Notes: generated from the letters alone by a model not told the origin. A stretch of 64,000 nucleotides of DNA from Billgrantia tianxiuensis (GCF_009834345.1 NZ_CP035042.1:992001-1056000), one strand, 5' to 3'. Counted from the first letter of the stretch, positions 18,000-31,084 are shown. Program-made: numbers and translations.

Positions 18000-19103
18000 A
18001 TGCTAGCCGCGTCTGTCTCCGACTTCGCCACCGGGCCTGTTTACAACTTCGCCGCGGGTTCCGGCACCATGCCCGGCGAAGTGCTGTGCCAGGCGCGTGA
18101 GGAGCTGCTCGAGCGCGGCCGCAGCGGCATGTCGGTGATGGAGATGCCCTTCACCGGCGAGGCGTTTCAGGCCATTCAGCGGCAGGCAGTACAGGATCTG
18201 CGGGAGCTGCTCGACATACCGGACCACTATCAGGTGCTGTTCCTGCAGGGCGGCGCCTCGGCCCAGTTCGCGCTGCTGCCGATGAATCTGCTGCCTCGCG
18301 GAGGGCGGGCGGACTACCTCGATAGCGGATACTGGTCGCGCAAGGCCATGGCGGAGGGCGGCCGCTATGCCCGGATCCGTGTCGCCGCCAGCGGTGCGGC
18401 GTACGGCTACCGCTGCATTCCGCGCCAGGCTGAGTGGCAGTTGGATCCCGATGCGGGCTACTGCCATATCACCAGTAACGAAACGGTCGATGGTCTGGCG
18501 TACTCCTGGCTGCCGGACACCGGCGGCGTGCCCCTGGTGGCCGACATGACCTCCGACTTCCTGTCGCGCCCCCTCGCCATCGAGCGCTACGGCGTGATCT
18601 ATGCCGGGGCGCAGAAGAACATCGGACCGGCCGGGCTGACGGTCGTCATCGTGCGCGACGATCTGCTGCATTCGGCGCGGCCGGAAACGCCCTCGGTGTT
18701 CAACTATCGCGTGCAGGCCGAGAGCGAAGGGCGGTTCAACACACCGCTGACCTACGCCATCTATCTCGCCGGGCTGGTATTTCGCTGGCTGAAGCGCCAG
18801 GGCGGCCTGAGCGCCATTGCCGCCCGTAACCGGCGCAAGAGCGAGAGGCTTTACGAGGCCATCGACGCCAGCCAACGGTACGTGTGCCGCGCGCGGCAAG
18901 AGGACCGCTCCCCGATGAATGTCTGCTTCGATCTGGCGGACGCCTCGCTGACGGCCGAGTTTCTGGCACAGGCGCAGCGGCGAGGCCTGCTGCATCTGCA
19001 GGGGCATCCCGCTCGCGGTGGGGTGAGGGCGAGCCTCTACAACGCCATGCCCGAGCAGGGCGTCGATGCGCTGATCGAGTTCATGCGGGATTTCGCGGCG
19101 TGA
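18000..19103 (+). CDS. SerC-fold PLP aminotransferase with altered substrate pocket
   Basis: 367 residues, clearly of the phosphoserine aminotransferase fold: VYNFAAGSG start, LFLQGGASAQFALLPMNLL, HITSNETVDGL, and the PLP lysine in AGAQKNIGPAG. Residues that hold the phosphate in E. coli SerC appear changed: the SHR motif is replaced by PFT (EMPFTGEAF), and the C-terminal GHR reads GHP. The Arg that holds the alpha-carboxylate (VRASLYNAM) is kept. It may therefore act on a non-phosphorylated amino or keto acid. Its start is 21 bp after the membrane gene, and its stop overlaps the PyrD-like start (TGATG). Confidence 0.85.
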   Translation: MLAASVSDFATGPVYNFAAGSGTMPGEVLCQAREELLERGRSGMSVMEMPFTGEAFQAIQRQAVQDLRELLDIPDHYQVLFLQGGASAQFALLPMNLLPRGGRADYLDSGYWSRKAMAEGGRYARIRVAASGAAYGYRCIPRQAEWQLDPDAGYCHITSNETVDGLAYSWLPDTGGVPLVADMTSDFLSRPLAIERYGVIYAGAQKNIGPAGLTVVIVRDDLLHSARPETPSVFNYRVQAESEGRFNTPLTYAIYLAGLVFRWLKRQGGLSAIAARNRRKSERLYEAIDASQRYVCRARQEDRSPMNVCFDLADASLTAEFLAQAQRRGLLHLQGHPARGGVRASLYNAMPEQGVDALIEFMRDFAA

Positions 19104-20071
19104 TGACGGCGCTGATGCGAGGTCGGCCAGCGCTGGCTCGCCGGCTCGCCTTCGCCCGGGCCAGGTGGAGCGCCTGGCGGCAGGCCGCATGGGCGGGGGA
19201 GAACGCTCGGGTAGATGCTCCCGCCTGCCTGGCCCCGCTGCGTGTCATGGGGCTGGAATTCCCCAATCCGCTCGGCATCGCGGCCGGATTCGACAGGTGG
19301 GGGCGGCTGGGGCGGCAGGCGGGGGCCTTGGGGTTCGGCTGTATCGAAATCGGTACGCTGACACCCCAGGACCTGACTGTTTGGGACCGGGCCGCTCGGG
19401 ACGGGGCCTGGGACAAGCCCATCCAGGCACGCGGCGAGCCGGACCTCGGCGACACGGTTCTCGGGGTCAATATCGGCATGAGCCCGGCCAGCGGTGCATC
19501 GCAGGCGCTGCGGGATTATCTCGAGTGCCTGCGTGCCGTGTGGCGCCGGGCCGATTACGTTTCCGTCAATCTGTGCAGCCCACAGGCGGCCGTGCTGCTG
19601 CGCCCCGATTTCAGGGCGGGGTTGGACGAGCTGCTGAGCGCGCTGAAGCAGGAGCAGCGCGCCCTGGCCGTGGTGTCTGGCCGCTACGTGCCCCTGGCAG
19701 TGAAGCTCCGGCTGGCCCCGGGGAGCAGCGAGCTGCCCGAGGCGATGGCCCGCCTGGCGGCACTGCGCTTCGATGCCGTGGTGGCGGCGATCGACGCCGG
19801 CCCGCCGGCCACGCCCCAGCGCTATGCCATGTGGCAGACGCCGCTGTGGCAGCACCAGGCCTGCGAGCAGATCGGCAGGCTCAACGCTCTGCTCGGGGGC
19901 AATCTGCCCATCGTCGCCGTGGGCGGGATCGGCTCGGCGCGTCATGTCGCCGCTCGGCGGTGTGCCGGGGCCACGCTGGTGCAGCTGCACGATGCCCTGG
20001 TCTATCGGGGGCCCGGTGTCGCGCATGCCATTCGGCGGGAGATGCAGCGTACCCTGCGGGGCGCTGGCTGA
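19103..20071 (+). CDS. PyrD-fold (dihydroorotate dehydrogenase-like) FMN protein with altered substrate residues
   Basis: 322 residues of the class 2 PyrD fold: VMGLEFPNPLGIAAGFDRWG, FGCIEIGTLTP, VLGVNIG, and the FMN phosphate site VAVGGIGSARHV with LVQLHDALVYRGP. The Ser of the catalytic loop is kept (VNLCSPQ). The orotate-contacting motifs of true PyrD, NRMGFNN and ATNTT, are absent; the second is replaced by AAIDAGPP. It is probably an FMN oxidoreductase for another substrate, coupled by TGATG overlap to the SerC-like gene. Calling it pyrD would be misleading. Confidence 0.83.
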   Translation: MTALMRGRPALARRLAFARARWSAWRQAAWAGENARVDAPACLAPLRVMGLEFPNPLGIAAGFDRWGRLGRQAGALGFGCIEIGTLTPQDLTVWDRAARDGAWDKPIQARGEPDLGDTVLGVNIGMSPASGASQALRDYLECLRAVWRRADYVSVNLCSPQAAVLLRPDFRAGLDELLSALKQEQRALAVVSGRYVPLAVKLRLAPGSSELPEAMARLAALRFDAVVAAIDAGPPATPQRYAMWQTPLWQHQACEQIGRLNALLGGNLPIVAVGGIGSARHVAARRCAGATLVQLHDALVYRGPGVAHAIRREMQRTLRGAG

Positions 20072-20181
20072 GAGGCGCCGGAGAACGCGTCGTTCTGCTA
20101 GCGTAAGAAGGGAGTCATGATCGAACTTGGCGATGGTCTCCACCATCGAACCTGACGTAGCCCCTGCTTTGCGGAGCGCCC

Positions 20182-24540
<4,359 letters not shown>

Positions 24541-24543
24541 CGC

Positions 24544-24708
24544 TCAGTCGTGCCGCGAGCGTTGCCGGTGAGGAACGCGTTCATCCTCCTCGATACGCAC
24601 TTCCTTGCGGATGGGTTGCCTCTGCTTCTCGCTCATGGTGTAGGCCAGAGCCGAAAGCGCCACTGCGGCCACGCTCACGGTCAGCATTTCGATGATACCC
24701 ATGTGCAT
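24544..24708 (-). CDS. 54-residue membrane-anchored hypothetical protein
   Basis: The start at 24708 (or ATG at 24702) follows GCAGGAGGA. The peptide has a hydrophobic N-terminal helix (IIEMLTVSVAAVALSALAYT) and a strongly charged tail (EKQRQPIRKEVRIEEDER, ending in RHD). An intrinsic terminator follows the stop, which strongly supports a real transcription unit. No known family is recognised. It is likely an inner-membrane microprotein with a cytoplasmic charged tail. Confidence 0.75.
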   Translation of the reverse strand: MHMGIIEMLTVSVAAVALSALAYTMSEKQRQPIRKEVRIEEDERVPHRQRSRHD

Positions 24709-25222
24709 GTCCTCCTGCGGGTGAATGGGGCGACCCTCGGGACCTCACTGTCCCTACGAGAGGCGTGCCTTGAATTGAGGGTGGCAGTTTTCTCGCCGGC
24801 CGACAAATGCTTTGACCCGAAGGAGTGGACTAAGTTTTAACGCTTCGCTGGCTGGTCGCCGAACCCTTGCATTCTGGCGCTCCGTGCGCCTCCGCTCGCT
24901 CGGCGCTTCGTTCGGCCCCTGGCCTGGAGCCGTATCGCTATTGCTTTTTTGGCGGCTTTAGTGAAATATATTTCCAAGTATATACTTCTGGCTAATATCC
25001 TGGGCGGCTTTACGTAATTCTACGGATGCGATATCCGTATGGACAACTAAGGGATAACTGCAGGAAAATTTACGCAAGCCTCCGGATTTATTTTATTTCC
25101 CTCCGTTTTATTCTCCCCAGGTCAGTTCGCTGACCAGCTCAAGTTTCACTCATTAAAATAAACAAGGGCGTGGATCGATCGCTCCTTGAACGTCATCGAG
25201 CCCGCCGGGAGAACGTATTTCC
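24709..25222. other. Intergenic region upstream of the TRAP transporter
   Basis: About 510 bp without a convincing gene. The left part is GC-rich; 24950-25170 is clearly AT-richer than its surroundings and probably contains the promoter of the TRAP operon. The + frame open to 24840 has no RBS or family resemblance. No convincing operator palindrome was found by eye. Confidence 0.6.
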
Positions 25223-26332
25223 ATGAGCGTCAACAGGCGTAATTTCCTCAAGTACGGAGGTGCTGCCGCGGTGGGTACCGTGATGGCGCCGAGCATCGTC
25301 AAGTCCCAGGAAACCTTCAACTGGCGCATGACCACCAGTTGGCCCTCCGGTTTTCCGTTCTTTCAATCGGGACCGGGTTCCGCCACGGATTTCGCCAAGC
25401 GGGTCGAAGAGATGTCCGGCGGGCGTATCCGCATCCGGGTCTACGGCGCCGGTGAACTCATCCCTGCCTTCGACGGTTTCGATGCGGTATCGCGCGGGCA
25501 GCAGGTGCAGCTGAACCATGCCTGCTCCTACTACTGGGCCGGAGAGTCGTTTGCCGCCCAGTACTTCACCACCGTGCCCTTCGGCATGACCTTCCAGGGC
25601 TTCAATGCCTGGCTGGCGCATGGCGGCGGCTATGAGCTGTGGAAGGAAACCTACGAGCCCTACAACCTGATCCCGCTGGCCGTGGGTTGTACCGGGGCAC
25701 AGCCGGTGGGCTGGTTCCGCGAGCCGGTCACCAGCGTAGCGGATTTCCGTGGCCTGAACATCCGCATGCCGGGGTTGGCCGGGGACGTCTACAACGCTAT
25801 CGGCGCCAATGCCCGCCTGCTGCCCGGTGGAGAAATCTTCTCGGCGCTCGAGCGTGGCGCCATTGATGCCGCGGAATGGGTGGGCCCCTACCTGGACCGT
25901 GCGTTGGGGCTGCACAACGCGGCCAAGCACTACTATTCCTCGGGTTGGCACGAGCCCTCCACCACCACCGAGGTCATCGTCAACAAGGATGCCTACGAGT
26001 CCTTGCCCAGCGACCTGCAGGCCGTGCTTCACAACGCGGCAGCGGCCTGCAACATCACCTCCCACACTTGGCTAGAGGCACAGAACGGCGAGGCCCTGGA
26101 CGACCTGGTAAACAACCACGGGGTCACGTTCGAGACGCTTCCCGACGACGTCATCCGGGCCCTGTTCGAGGCCACCCGAGACATTCTGGCGACCGAGGCC
26201 GACAAGGACCCGCTGGTCAAGCGGATCAACGACAGCTTCTGGGAATTCAAGAAGAAGCACGACGGCTGGCAGATCAACAGCGAGGCCGTGTTCGCCAACA
26301 CCATCAGTCGTTACGGTCAGGGCATGATCTGA
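25223..26332 (+). CDS. TRAP transporter substrate-binding protein (DctP family, TakP-like)
   Basis: 369 residues. The N-terminus NRRNFLKYGGAAAVG is a twin-arginine-like signal followed by the cleavage region VKSQETF. The family core includes GPGSATDFAKRVEEMSGGRI, the dicarboxylate-binding Arg in FRGLNIRMPGLAGDV, and LPGGEIFSALERGAIDAAEW. This subgroup (TakP-like) binds 2-oxoacids, often with a cation. It captures ligand in the periplasm for the DctQ-DctM permease that follows. The two-component system at 28.4 kb probably controls it. Confidence 0.93.
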   Translation: MSVNRRNFLKYGGAAAVGTVMAPSIVKSQETFNWRMTTSWPSGFPFFQSGPGSATDFAKRVEEMSGGRIRIRVYGAGELIPAFDGFDAVSRGQQVQLNHACSYYWAGESFAAQYFTTVPFGMTFQGFNAWLAHGGGYELWKETYEPYNLIPLAVGCTGAQPVGWFREPVTSVADFRGLNIRMPGLAGDVYNAIGANARLLPGGEIFSALERGAIDAAEWVGPYLDRALGLHNAAKHYYSSGWHEPSTTTEVIVNKDAYESLPSDLQAVLHNAAAACNITSHTWLEAQNGEALDDLVNNHGVTFETLPDDVIRALFEATRDILATEADKDPLVKRINDSFWEFKKKHDGWQINSEAVFANTISRYGQGMI

Positions 26333-26342
26333 CCCGGCCAGA

Positions 26343-26371
26343 CCCTCGGCTCCGGTTCTCGTAGCCGAGGG
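26343..26371 (+). terminator. Attenuator-like hairpin between dctP and dctQ
   Basis: Perfect 9-bp stem CCCTCGGCT / AGCCGAGGG with an 11-base loop, followed by GCTTTCC. Such structures after the binding-protein gene commonly lower permease expression relative to binding protein or protect the upstream mRNA. The weak T run suggests partial termination. Confidence 0.6.
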
Positions 26372-26452
26372 GCTTTCCTGACCTGCCTTTCAAAGGCGAC
26401 CTCTACCTCGCTTCAGACGTCCACCGGGGGCCAGCCCGGAGGGGGAGTAGAC

Positions 26453-26977
26453 ATGCTGCGTTTCTGTATTTCGCTCGAGCGGCTGCTCGAGCGTCTCACT
26501 GCTCTTGCCGGTTTCATCGGCTGTGCGGCCATGGTCGTCATGGTTGCCCTGATCTTCGGCAACATGCTGAGTCGTTATGCCCTGGGCCTGGGCGCGGTGT
26601 GGGCCCAGGAACTGGAATGGTACCTGCTGTCGGTCATGGCGATGATGGGCATCGCCTACGCCATGAAATTCGACGATCACGTGCGCGTGGACATCTTGTC
26701 GAGCCGCTTCAGCCCCGTCGGCATGATGTGGCTGAATGTCATCACCGCACTCCTGGTGGCGCTGCCGTGCGCGCTGCTGATCATCCATTACAGCTTTCCC
26801 TTCGCCGAGACCTCGTTCATCCGCGGTGAGCGCTCGCCCAATTCGTCCGGTCTTCCCTGGCGCTGGATACCCAAGGCGCTAGTGATCGTCGGCTTCGTCT
26901 TCGTGGCGACCGAGTCGGTTCGCCAGGCGCTGGAGAACGGCAGGCGCCTCGTCCAACACTACACCGGGAGAGCCTGA
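26453..26977 (+). CDS. TRAP transporter small permease (DctQ)
   Basis: 174 residues with four membrane helices. The second part of helix 1 and its flank (GNMLSRYALGLGAVWAQELE) and the YAMKFDDHVRVDI segment match DctQ. DctQ pairs with DctM to form the membrane part of the Na+-driven transporter. It ends 3 bp before dctM and follows dctP after a hairpin. Confidence 0.9.
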   Translation: MLRFCISLERLLERLTALAGFIGCAAMVVMVALIFGNMLSRYALGLGAVWAQELEWYLLSVMAMMGIAYAMKFDDHVRVDILSSRFSPVGMMWLNVITALLVALPCALLIIHYSFPFAETSFIRGERSPNSSGLPWRWIPKALVIVGFVFVATESVRQALENGRRLVQHYTGRA

Positions 26978-26980
26978 CCC

Positions 26981-28306
26981 ATGCCCTTGGAATATTACGC
27001 GCTGGCCATGATCGTGGCCTTCTTCGTGCTGGTGATGACCGGCATCCCGGTGGGCTTCGTGGTCGCGTTCGTAGGCTTCGTATTCGGCTTCATCGGCTTC
27101 GACGGCTGGCTGTTCGAGCTGCTGCCTTCGCGGATCTATGGTGTCGTTTCCAACTACACCCTGTTGGCCATACCGCTGTTCGTGTTCATGGGCGTGATGC
27201 TGGAGCGCTCGAAGATCGCCGAGCGCATGCTCGACGTGATCGGTCACTTATGCGGCGGCCTGCCGGGCGGCATGGCCCTGGCAGTAATCATTGTGGGTGT
27301 GCTGCTGGGCGCGGCGACGGGGATCGTCGGCGCGGCCATCGTCACCCTGACGCTGATGGCGCTGCCCACCCTGGTGCGCCGCGGCTACAAGAAGACGGTG
27401 GCGTGCGGCACCATCTGCGCCGCCGGCACCCTGGGGCAAATCATCCCGCCCAGCCTGGTGCTGCTGGTGCTGGCCGACATCATGAACCTTTCCGTCGGCA
27501 GCCTGTTCGCCGCGGCACTGGTGCCCGGCCTGCTGCTGGCCGGCATGTACCTGGCCTACCTGTTGCTGCTGGCCTTCTTCTTCTCCGCCGACGTGCCTGC
27601 CATCGACGAGCAGGAGCGTGCCGCGGTCAGCCGGCGGGAGCTGGGCATGGATTTCGTCAAGGTCGTGGTACCGCCGCTGCTGCTGATCTTCGCCGTGCTG
27701 GGCTCGATCATCGGCGGTGTGGCCGCGCCCACGGAAGCGGCCTCGGTGGGGGCCGTGGGTGCCTTGCTGCTGACGATCGTTTCCGGTCGCATGACGCTGC
27801 CGATACTCTCCGAGACCGTGAAGACCTCCCTGCGCATCAGCTGCATGATCTTCTTCGTGCTGATCGCTTCGCAGGTCTTCGCCCTGGCGTTCCGCGGGCT
27901 GGACGGGGAGTTCCTGATCGAGGCGATGTTCGAATGGGTGCCGGGCGGCATGTATGGCACGCTCATCTTCATGCTGCTGCTGATCTTCTTCCTGGGCTTC
28001 TTCCTCGAGTGGATCCAGATCTCCTACATTGCCGTGCCGCTGTTCCTGCCTTTCCTGGCGAGCCAGGGCGACATGTCCATGGTCTGGGTCGCGATCCTGA
28101 TCGCCATGAACCTGCAAACGTCGTTCCTGACGCCGCCCTTCGGCTGGTCGTTGCTGTTCATGAAGGGCGTGGCTCCGCCGGGGATTACCACGGGTGATAT
28201 CTACAAGGGCGCCGTGCCTTTCGTGCTGATCCAGATTCTTACCCTGGCGCTGATCATCGTCTTCCCCGATGTGGTGCTGTGGTTACCGGCGGTGGTAGGA
28301 TGGTAA
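26981..28306 (+). CDS. TRAP transporter large permease (DctM)
   Basis: 441 residues with about 12 helices. DctM motifs include NYTLLAIPLFVFMGVMLERS, GAATGIVGAAIVTLTLMALP, the GTLGQIIPPSLVLLVLADI hairpin and ESVKT-like VAAPTEAASVGAVGALLL. It is the elevator subunit that carries the ligand with sodium. It is the last gene of the dctPQM operon. Confidence 0.93.
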   Translation: MPLEYYALAMIVAFFVLVMTGIPVGFVVAFVGFVFGFIGFDGWLFELLPSRIYGVVSNYTLLAIPLFVFMGVMLERSKIAERMLDVIGHLCGGLPGGMALAVIIVGVLLGAATGIVGAAIVTLTLMALPTLVRRGYKKTVACGTICAAGTLGQIIPPSLVLLVLADIMNLSVGSLFAAALVPGLLLAGMYLAYLLLLAFFFSADVPAIDEQERAAVSRRELGMDFVKVVVPPLLLIFAVLGSIIGGVAAPTEAASVGAVGALLLTIVSGRMTLPILSETVKTSLRISCMIFFVLIASQVFALAFRGLDGEFLIEAMFEWVPGGMYGTLIFMLLLIFFLGFFLEWIQISYIAVPLFLPFLASQGDMSMVWVAILIAMNLQTSFLTPPFGWSLLFMKGVAPPGITTGDIYKGAVPFVLIQILTLALIIVFPDVVLWLPAVVGW

Positions 28307-28340
28307 ATCGAAACAAGAGTGATATCCGAGTTTGAATTAG

Positions 28341-28376
28341 GCCCTGCTAAACCTCGGTATTAGAGTTTGGCGGGGC
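28341..28376 (+). terminator. Probable terminator after the TRAP operon
   Basis: The arms GCCCTGCTAAACCTC and GAGTTTGGCGGGGC pair over most of their length with one bulge, followed by a short TTTC. The hairpin lies between the dctM stop and the kinase gene, whose own AT-rich promoter stretch follows at about 28385-28405. Confidence 0.5.
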
Positions 28377-28414
28377 TTTCGGCTCAAAAATAATAATTAA
28401 ACAGGTAGACGCCA

Positions 28415-29904
28415 GTGTTCACGTTCAGAACCAAGTTGACACTGCTTACCTTGCTCCCTCTGTTGGTTCTCATCGCCGGTGTGACTGTCTTTGCCATCCA
28501 TCAGAGTGCACGATTGAGTGGGGTGCAGTCGGAAATACTCAAGGAGGGGTTGCTAGAAGCCAAGAAGGCGGAACTGAAGAACTACATGGAACTCGCCTAT
28601 ACGGCGATCCGTGATATCTACGAAGATCCTTCTTTACCCCGAGACGTGGCGCAACGCCGCGTAGCGGAGGCTTTCCATCGGATGGAGTATGGCTCCGATG
28701 GCTACTTCTTCGTCTATGACTACGACGGCCTGAGCATCGTCCATCCGCGGTTGAGCCACTTGGTGGGGCAGAATCTGTGGAACTTTCACGATGAGGACGG
28801 CAAGTTACTGATCCAGAGTCTCGTCCAGCGCGCCCAGGAAGGTGGGGGGTATACCGAATACCGCTGGGACAAGCCTTCCGGCGGCGAGTCGGTGCTCAAG
28901 CTGGGCTATTCCATCGGCCTGGACGAGTGGGGCTGGATGGTCGGCACCGGTCTCTACCTGGATGACATCGAGCAGGTCGTCAGCCAGATGGAACGGCACA
29001 TGTTGGAGAACGCCCGCCAGACCATACTGCTGATGGCCTTCTTCACCGTGTCCTGCCTGCTGGTCATCGCCGTGATCGGGCTTGCGGTCAACCTGAGCGA
29101 AGCACGGGTGGCCAATCGCAAGCTGGTCCGGATGGCCCAGAAGACCTTCAGCTTCCTGGAGAAGGAGCGGCGGCGGATCTCCCGCGAGCTGCACGACGGG
29201 ATCAACCAGTTGCTGGTGTCGGCACGTTTCAAGCTGGAGCGCATCGATGACGCCCTGGGCCGTGGCGACCACCTGGATGCCTCTTCTTCCCTGGCCGCGG
29301 CCGATCGCATCCTCGAAACGGGCATCCAGGACCTCCGCCGGCTGGCCTATGACCTGCGTCCGAGCGTGCTCGACGACCTGGGATTGGTCGCAGCGCTGGA
29401 GAGCCTCTGTTCGGGCCTGGTGGAACGCAAGCCGCTCCAGCTTCATTTCGAGTCGAACATCGACAGCCGCGAGTGCCAGCCGGTGCTGGCAACGGCGCTG
29501 TATCGCATCACGCAGGAGAGCCTGCACAACATCGAGAAGCACGCCGGCGAGGTTCGCCTGGTCAGGGTGAAGGTTTTGCGGCGTCGCGGCTGGGTATATC
29601 TGGAGATCGCGGACGATGGTGAAGGTTTCGCCTGGCATCCGGAACGACGCCGCGAGCAGGATGGCACCGGCATGGGGCTGCGCAACATTCAGGATCGGGT
29701 CGATCTGCTGGGGGACGCCTGACCATCGAGGCGGCACCCGGCAAGGGCGTGCGTATCAGGCTCAAGGTGCCGTTCCAGCGTGTTGCCGGCAAGACAAGCG
29801 GAGAGAGAATCGATGGGAAGGTCTATACGCGTACTTTTGGCGGACGACCATCCGCTGGTACTGGAGGGGCTGCGCTACCGATTGGAGGCGCAGCAGGGCG
29901 TTGA
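28415..29904 (+). CDS. Cache-domain sensor histidine kinase (NarX/DegS-type), 3' end shifted by a one-base contraction
   Basis: Order: N-terminal membrane helix, periplasmic single Cache domain (GSDGYFFVYDYDGLSIVHPR; SIGLDEWGWMVGTGLYLDD), second helix, HisKA_3 with the phospho-accepting His in RRRISRELHDGINQ, and HATPase with IADDGEGF and GTGMGLRNIQDR. The frame stops at 29722. Adding one G to the run at 29710-29714 restores DLLGGRLTIEAAPGKG and an end at 29904, overlapping the regulator gene. It probably senses a carboxylate taken up by the adjacent TRAP system (inference). Confidence 0.9.
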
Positions 29905-30436
29905 TCTGGTCGGGGTGGCCAATTCAGGCCAGGAGCTGCTGGCACTCGCCCAGGAGCTGCAGCCGGACGTGGTGGTCACCGACATCACCATGCCCGGCCT
30001 GTCCGGCCTCGAAGCGTGCAAGATCCTGCACGAGACCTACCCGGACATCCGCGTGCTGGTGCTGACCATGCACGACAACGAAGAGTACATCCGGCGCGCG
30101 GTGGCCTGCGGGGCCGCCGGCTATGTGCTGAAGGACGCTTCCGCCGAGCAGATGGTGTTTGCCCTGCGCGAGGTGGCGAGCGGGCGCAGTCACTTCGGTT
30201 CCAGCGTTTCCCGGGTGCTGCTCGAGGAGAAGGAGGGAAGGCTGACCCAGCGCGAGACCGACATCCTCAAGCTGATGTTCGAAGGCATGAGCAGTCGCGA
30301 CATCGGCGAGGCGCTGGCCATCAGTACCCGCACGGTGGAGTCGCATCGCAGCAACATCTATCGCAAGCTCAACACCAACTCGTTGGCGGGCCTGTTTCGC
30401 TACGCGATGCGGCATGGGCTGATCGAATTGGAATAG
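29813..30436 (+). CDS. NarL/FixJ-type response regulator
   Basis: 207 residues. The receiver domain has acidic residues in LLADDHPLV, the phospho-acceptor Asp in VVVTDITMPGLSG, Thr in VLTMHD, and Lys in YVLKDAS. The C-terminal LuxR HTH is LTQRETDILKLMFEGMSSRD with ISTRTVESHRSNIYRKL. ATG 29813 follows GGAGAGAG. It partners the kinase upstream and probably regulates dctPQM. Confidence 0.95.
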   Translation: MGRSIRVLLADDHPLVLEGLRYRLEAQQGVDLVGVANSGQELLALAQELQPDVVVTDITMPGLSGLEACKILHETYPDIRVLVLTMHDNEEYIRRAVACGAAGYVLKDASAEQMVFALREVASGRSHFGSSVSRVLLEEKEGRLTQRETDILKLMFEGMSSRDIGEALAISTRTVESHRSNIYRKLNTNSLAGLFRYAMRHGLIELE

Positions 30437-30472
30437 CCAAACCCTATCGAAACCATTGATACGTTGGTCTTT

Positions 30473-30494
30473 GACCTCAACTTTGCTTGAGGTC
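30473..30494 (+). terminator. Hairpin after the response regulator
   Basis: Perfect 8-bp stem GACCTCAA / TTGAGGTC with a 6-base loop, flanked by GATACG upstream and GTATCG downstream that could extend it. There is no poly-T tract. It separates the two-component genes from the flavoprotein gene. Confidence 0.45.
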
Positions 30495-30535
30495 GTATCG
30501 TTCATCGCATCTTCATCCAGCCAGGAGAACCAGCA

Positions 30536-31084
30536 ATGAACGATGCGATCAAGGTGGCCGTGATCTATGGCAGCGTGAGGGAAGGGCGCTTCGGCGACAC
30601 CGTGGGGCAGTGGGTCGTGAACCAGATCCAACGCCGGGAGGCTTTCTCGCCGGTGGTGGTCGACCCCGCTGCCGAGCCGACAGAGGCCTTCGCCAAGCGT
30701 CTCGACGAGGCGGATGCCTTCATCGTGGTCACGCCTGAATACAACCACTCCTACCCCGCCGCGCTCAAGGTGCTGATCGACGCCTACAAGGCGGAGTGGC
30801 AGGCCAAGCCCGTGGCCTTCGTTTCCTACGGCGGTGCTTCGGGAGGGCTGCGTGCGGTGGAGCACCTGCGCCATGTCTTCGCCGAGCTGCATGCGGTGGG
30901 CATTCGCGATGGCGTGATGTTTCCCAACGCCTGGGAGCAGTTCGACGAACAGGGGCAGCCGTTGCAAGCCCAGCGCTATGAGCGCGGCATGCAGACCGTA
31001 CTGGCACGGCTCGCCTGGTGGGCCGAGACCCTGCGTCAGGGCCGGGCGGAACGCGACTATGCCCAGGCAGTCATGCTGGATTGA
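30536..31084 (+). CDS. NADPH-dependent FMN reductase family protein
   Basis: 182 residues with a flavodoxin-like fold. The FMN phosphate loop is YGSVREGRFGD near residue 10, PEYNHSYPAALKVLID near residue 70 and SYGGASGGLRAVEHLR near residue 98: the conserved triad of the ArsH/ChrR/SsuE-like superfamily. It reduces FMN, quinones or chromate-like compounds with NADPH. It is a single gene with its own AGGAGA RBS. Confidence 0.9.
   Translation: MNDAIKVAVIYGSVREGRFGDTVGQWVVNQIQRREAFSPVVVDPAAEPTEAFAKRLDEADAFIVVTPEYNHSYPAALKVLIDAYKAEWQAKPVAFVSYGGASGGLRAVEHLRHVFAELHAVGIRDGVMFPNAWEQFDEQGQPLQAQRYERGMQTVLARLAWWAETLRQGRAERDYAQAVMLD

Noticed and set aside
17352..18000. A plus-strand frame that would fuse about 216 residues to the N-terminus of the SerC-like protein
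   Set aside because: The extra part is low-complexity and overlaps the four-helix membrane protein in another frame. A good RBS and a normal family N-terminus occur at 18000.
24550..24840. A 96-codon plus-strand frame after lhr
   Set aside because: It lies antisense to the well-supported 54-residue gene and runs into non-coding AT-rich DNA with no RBS or family resemblance.
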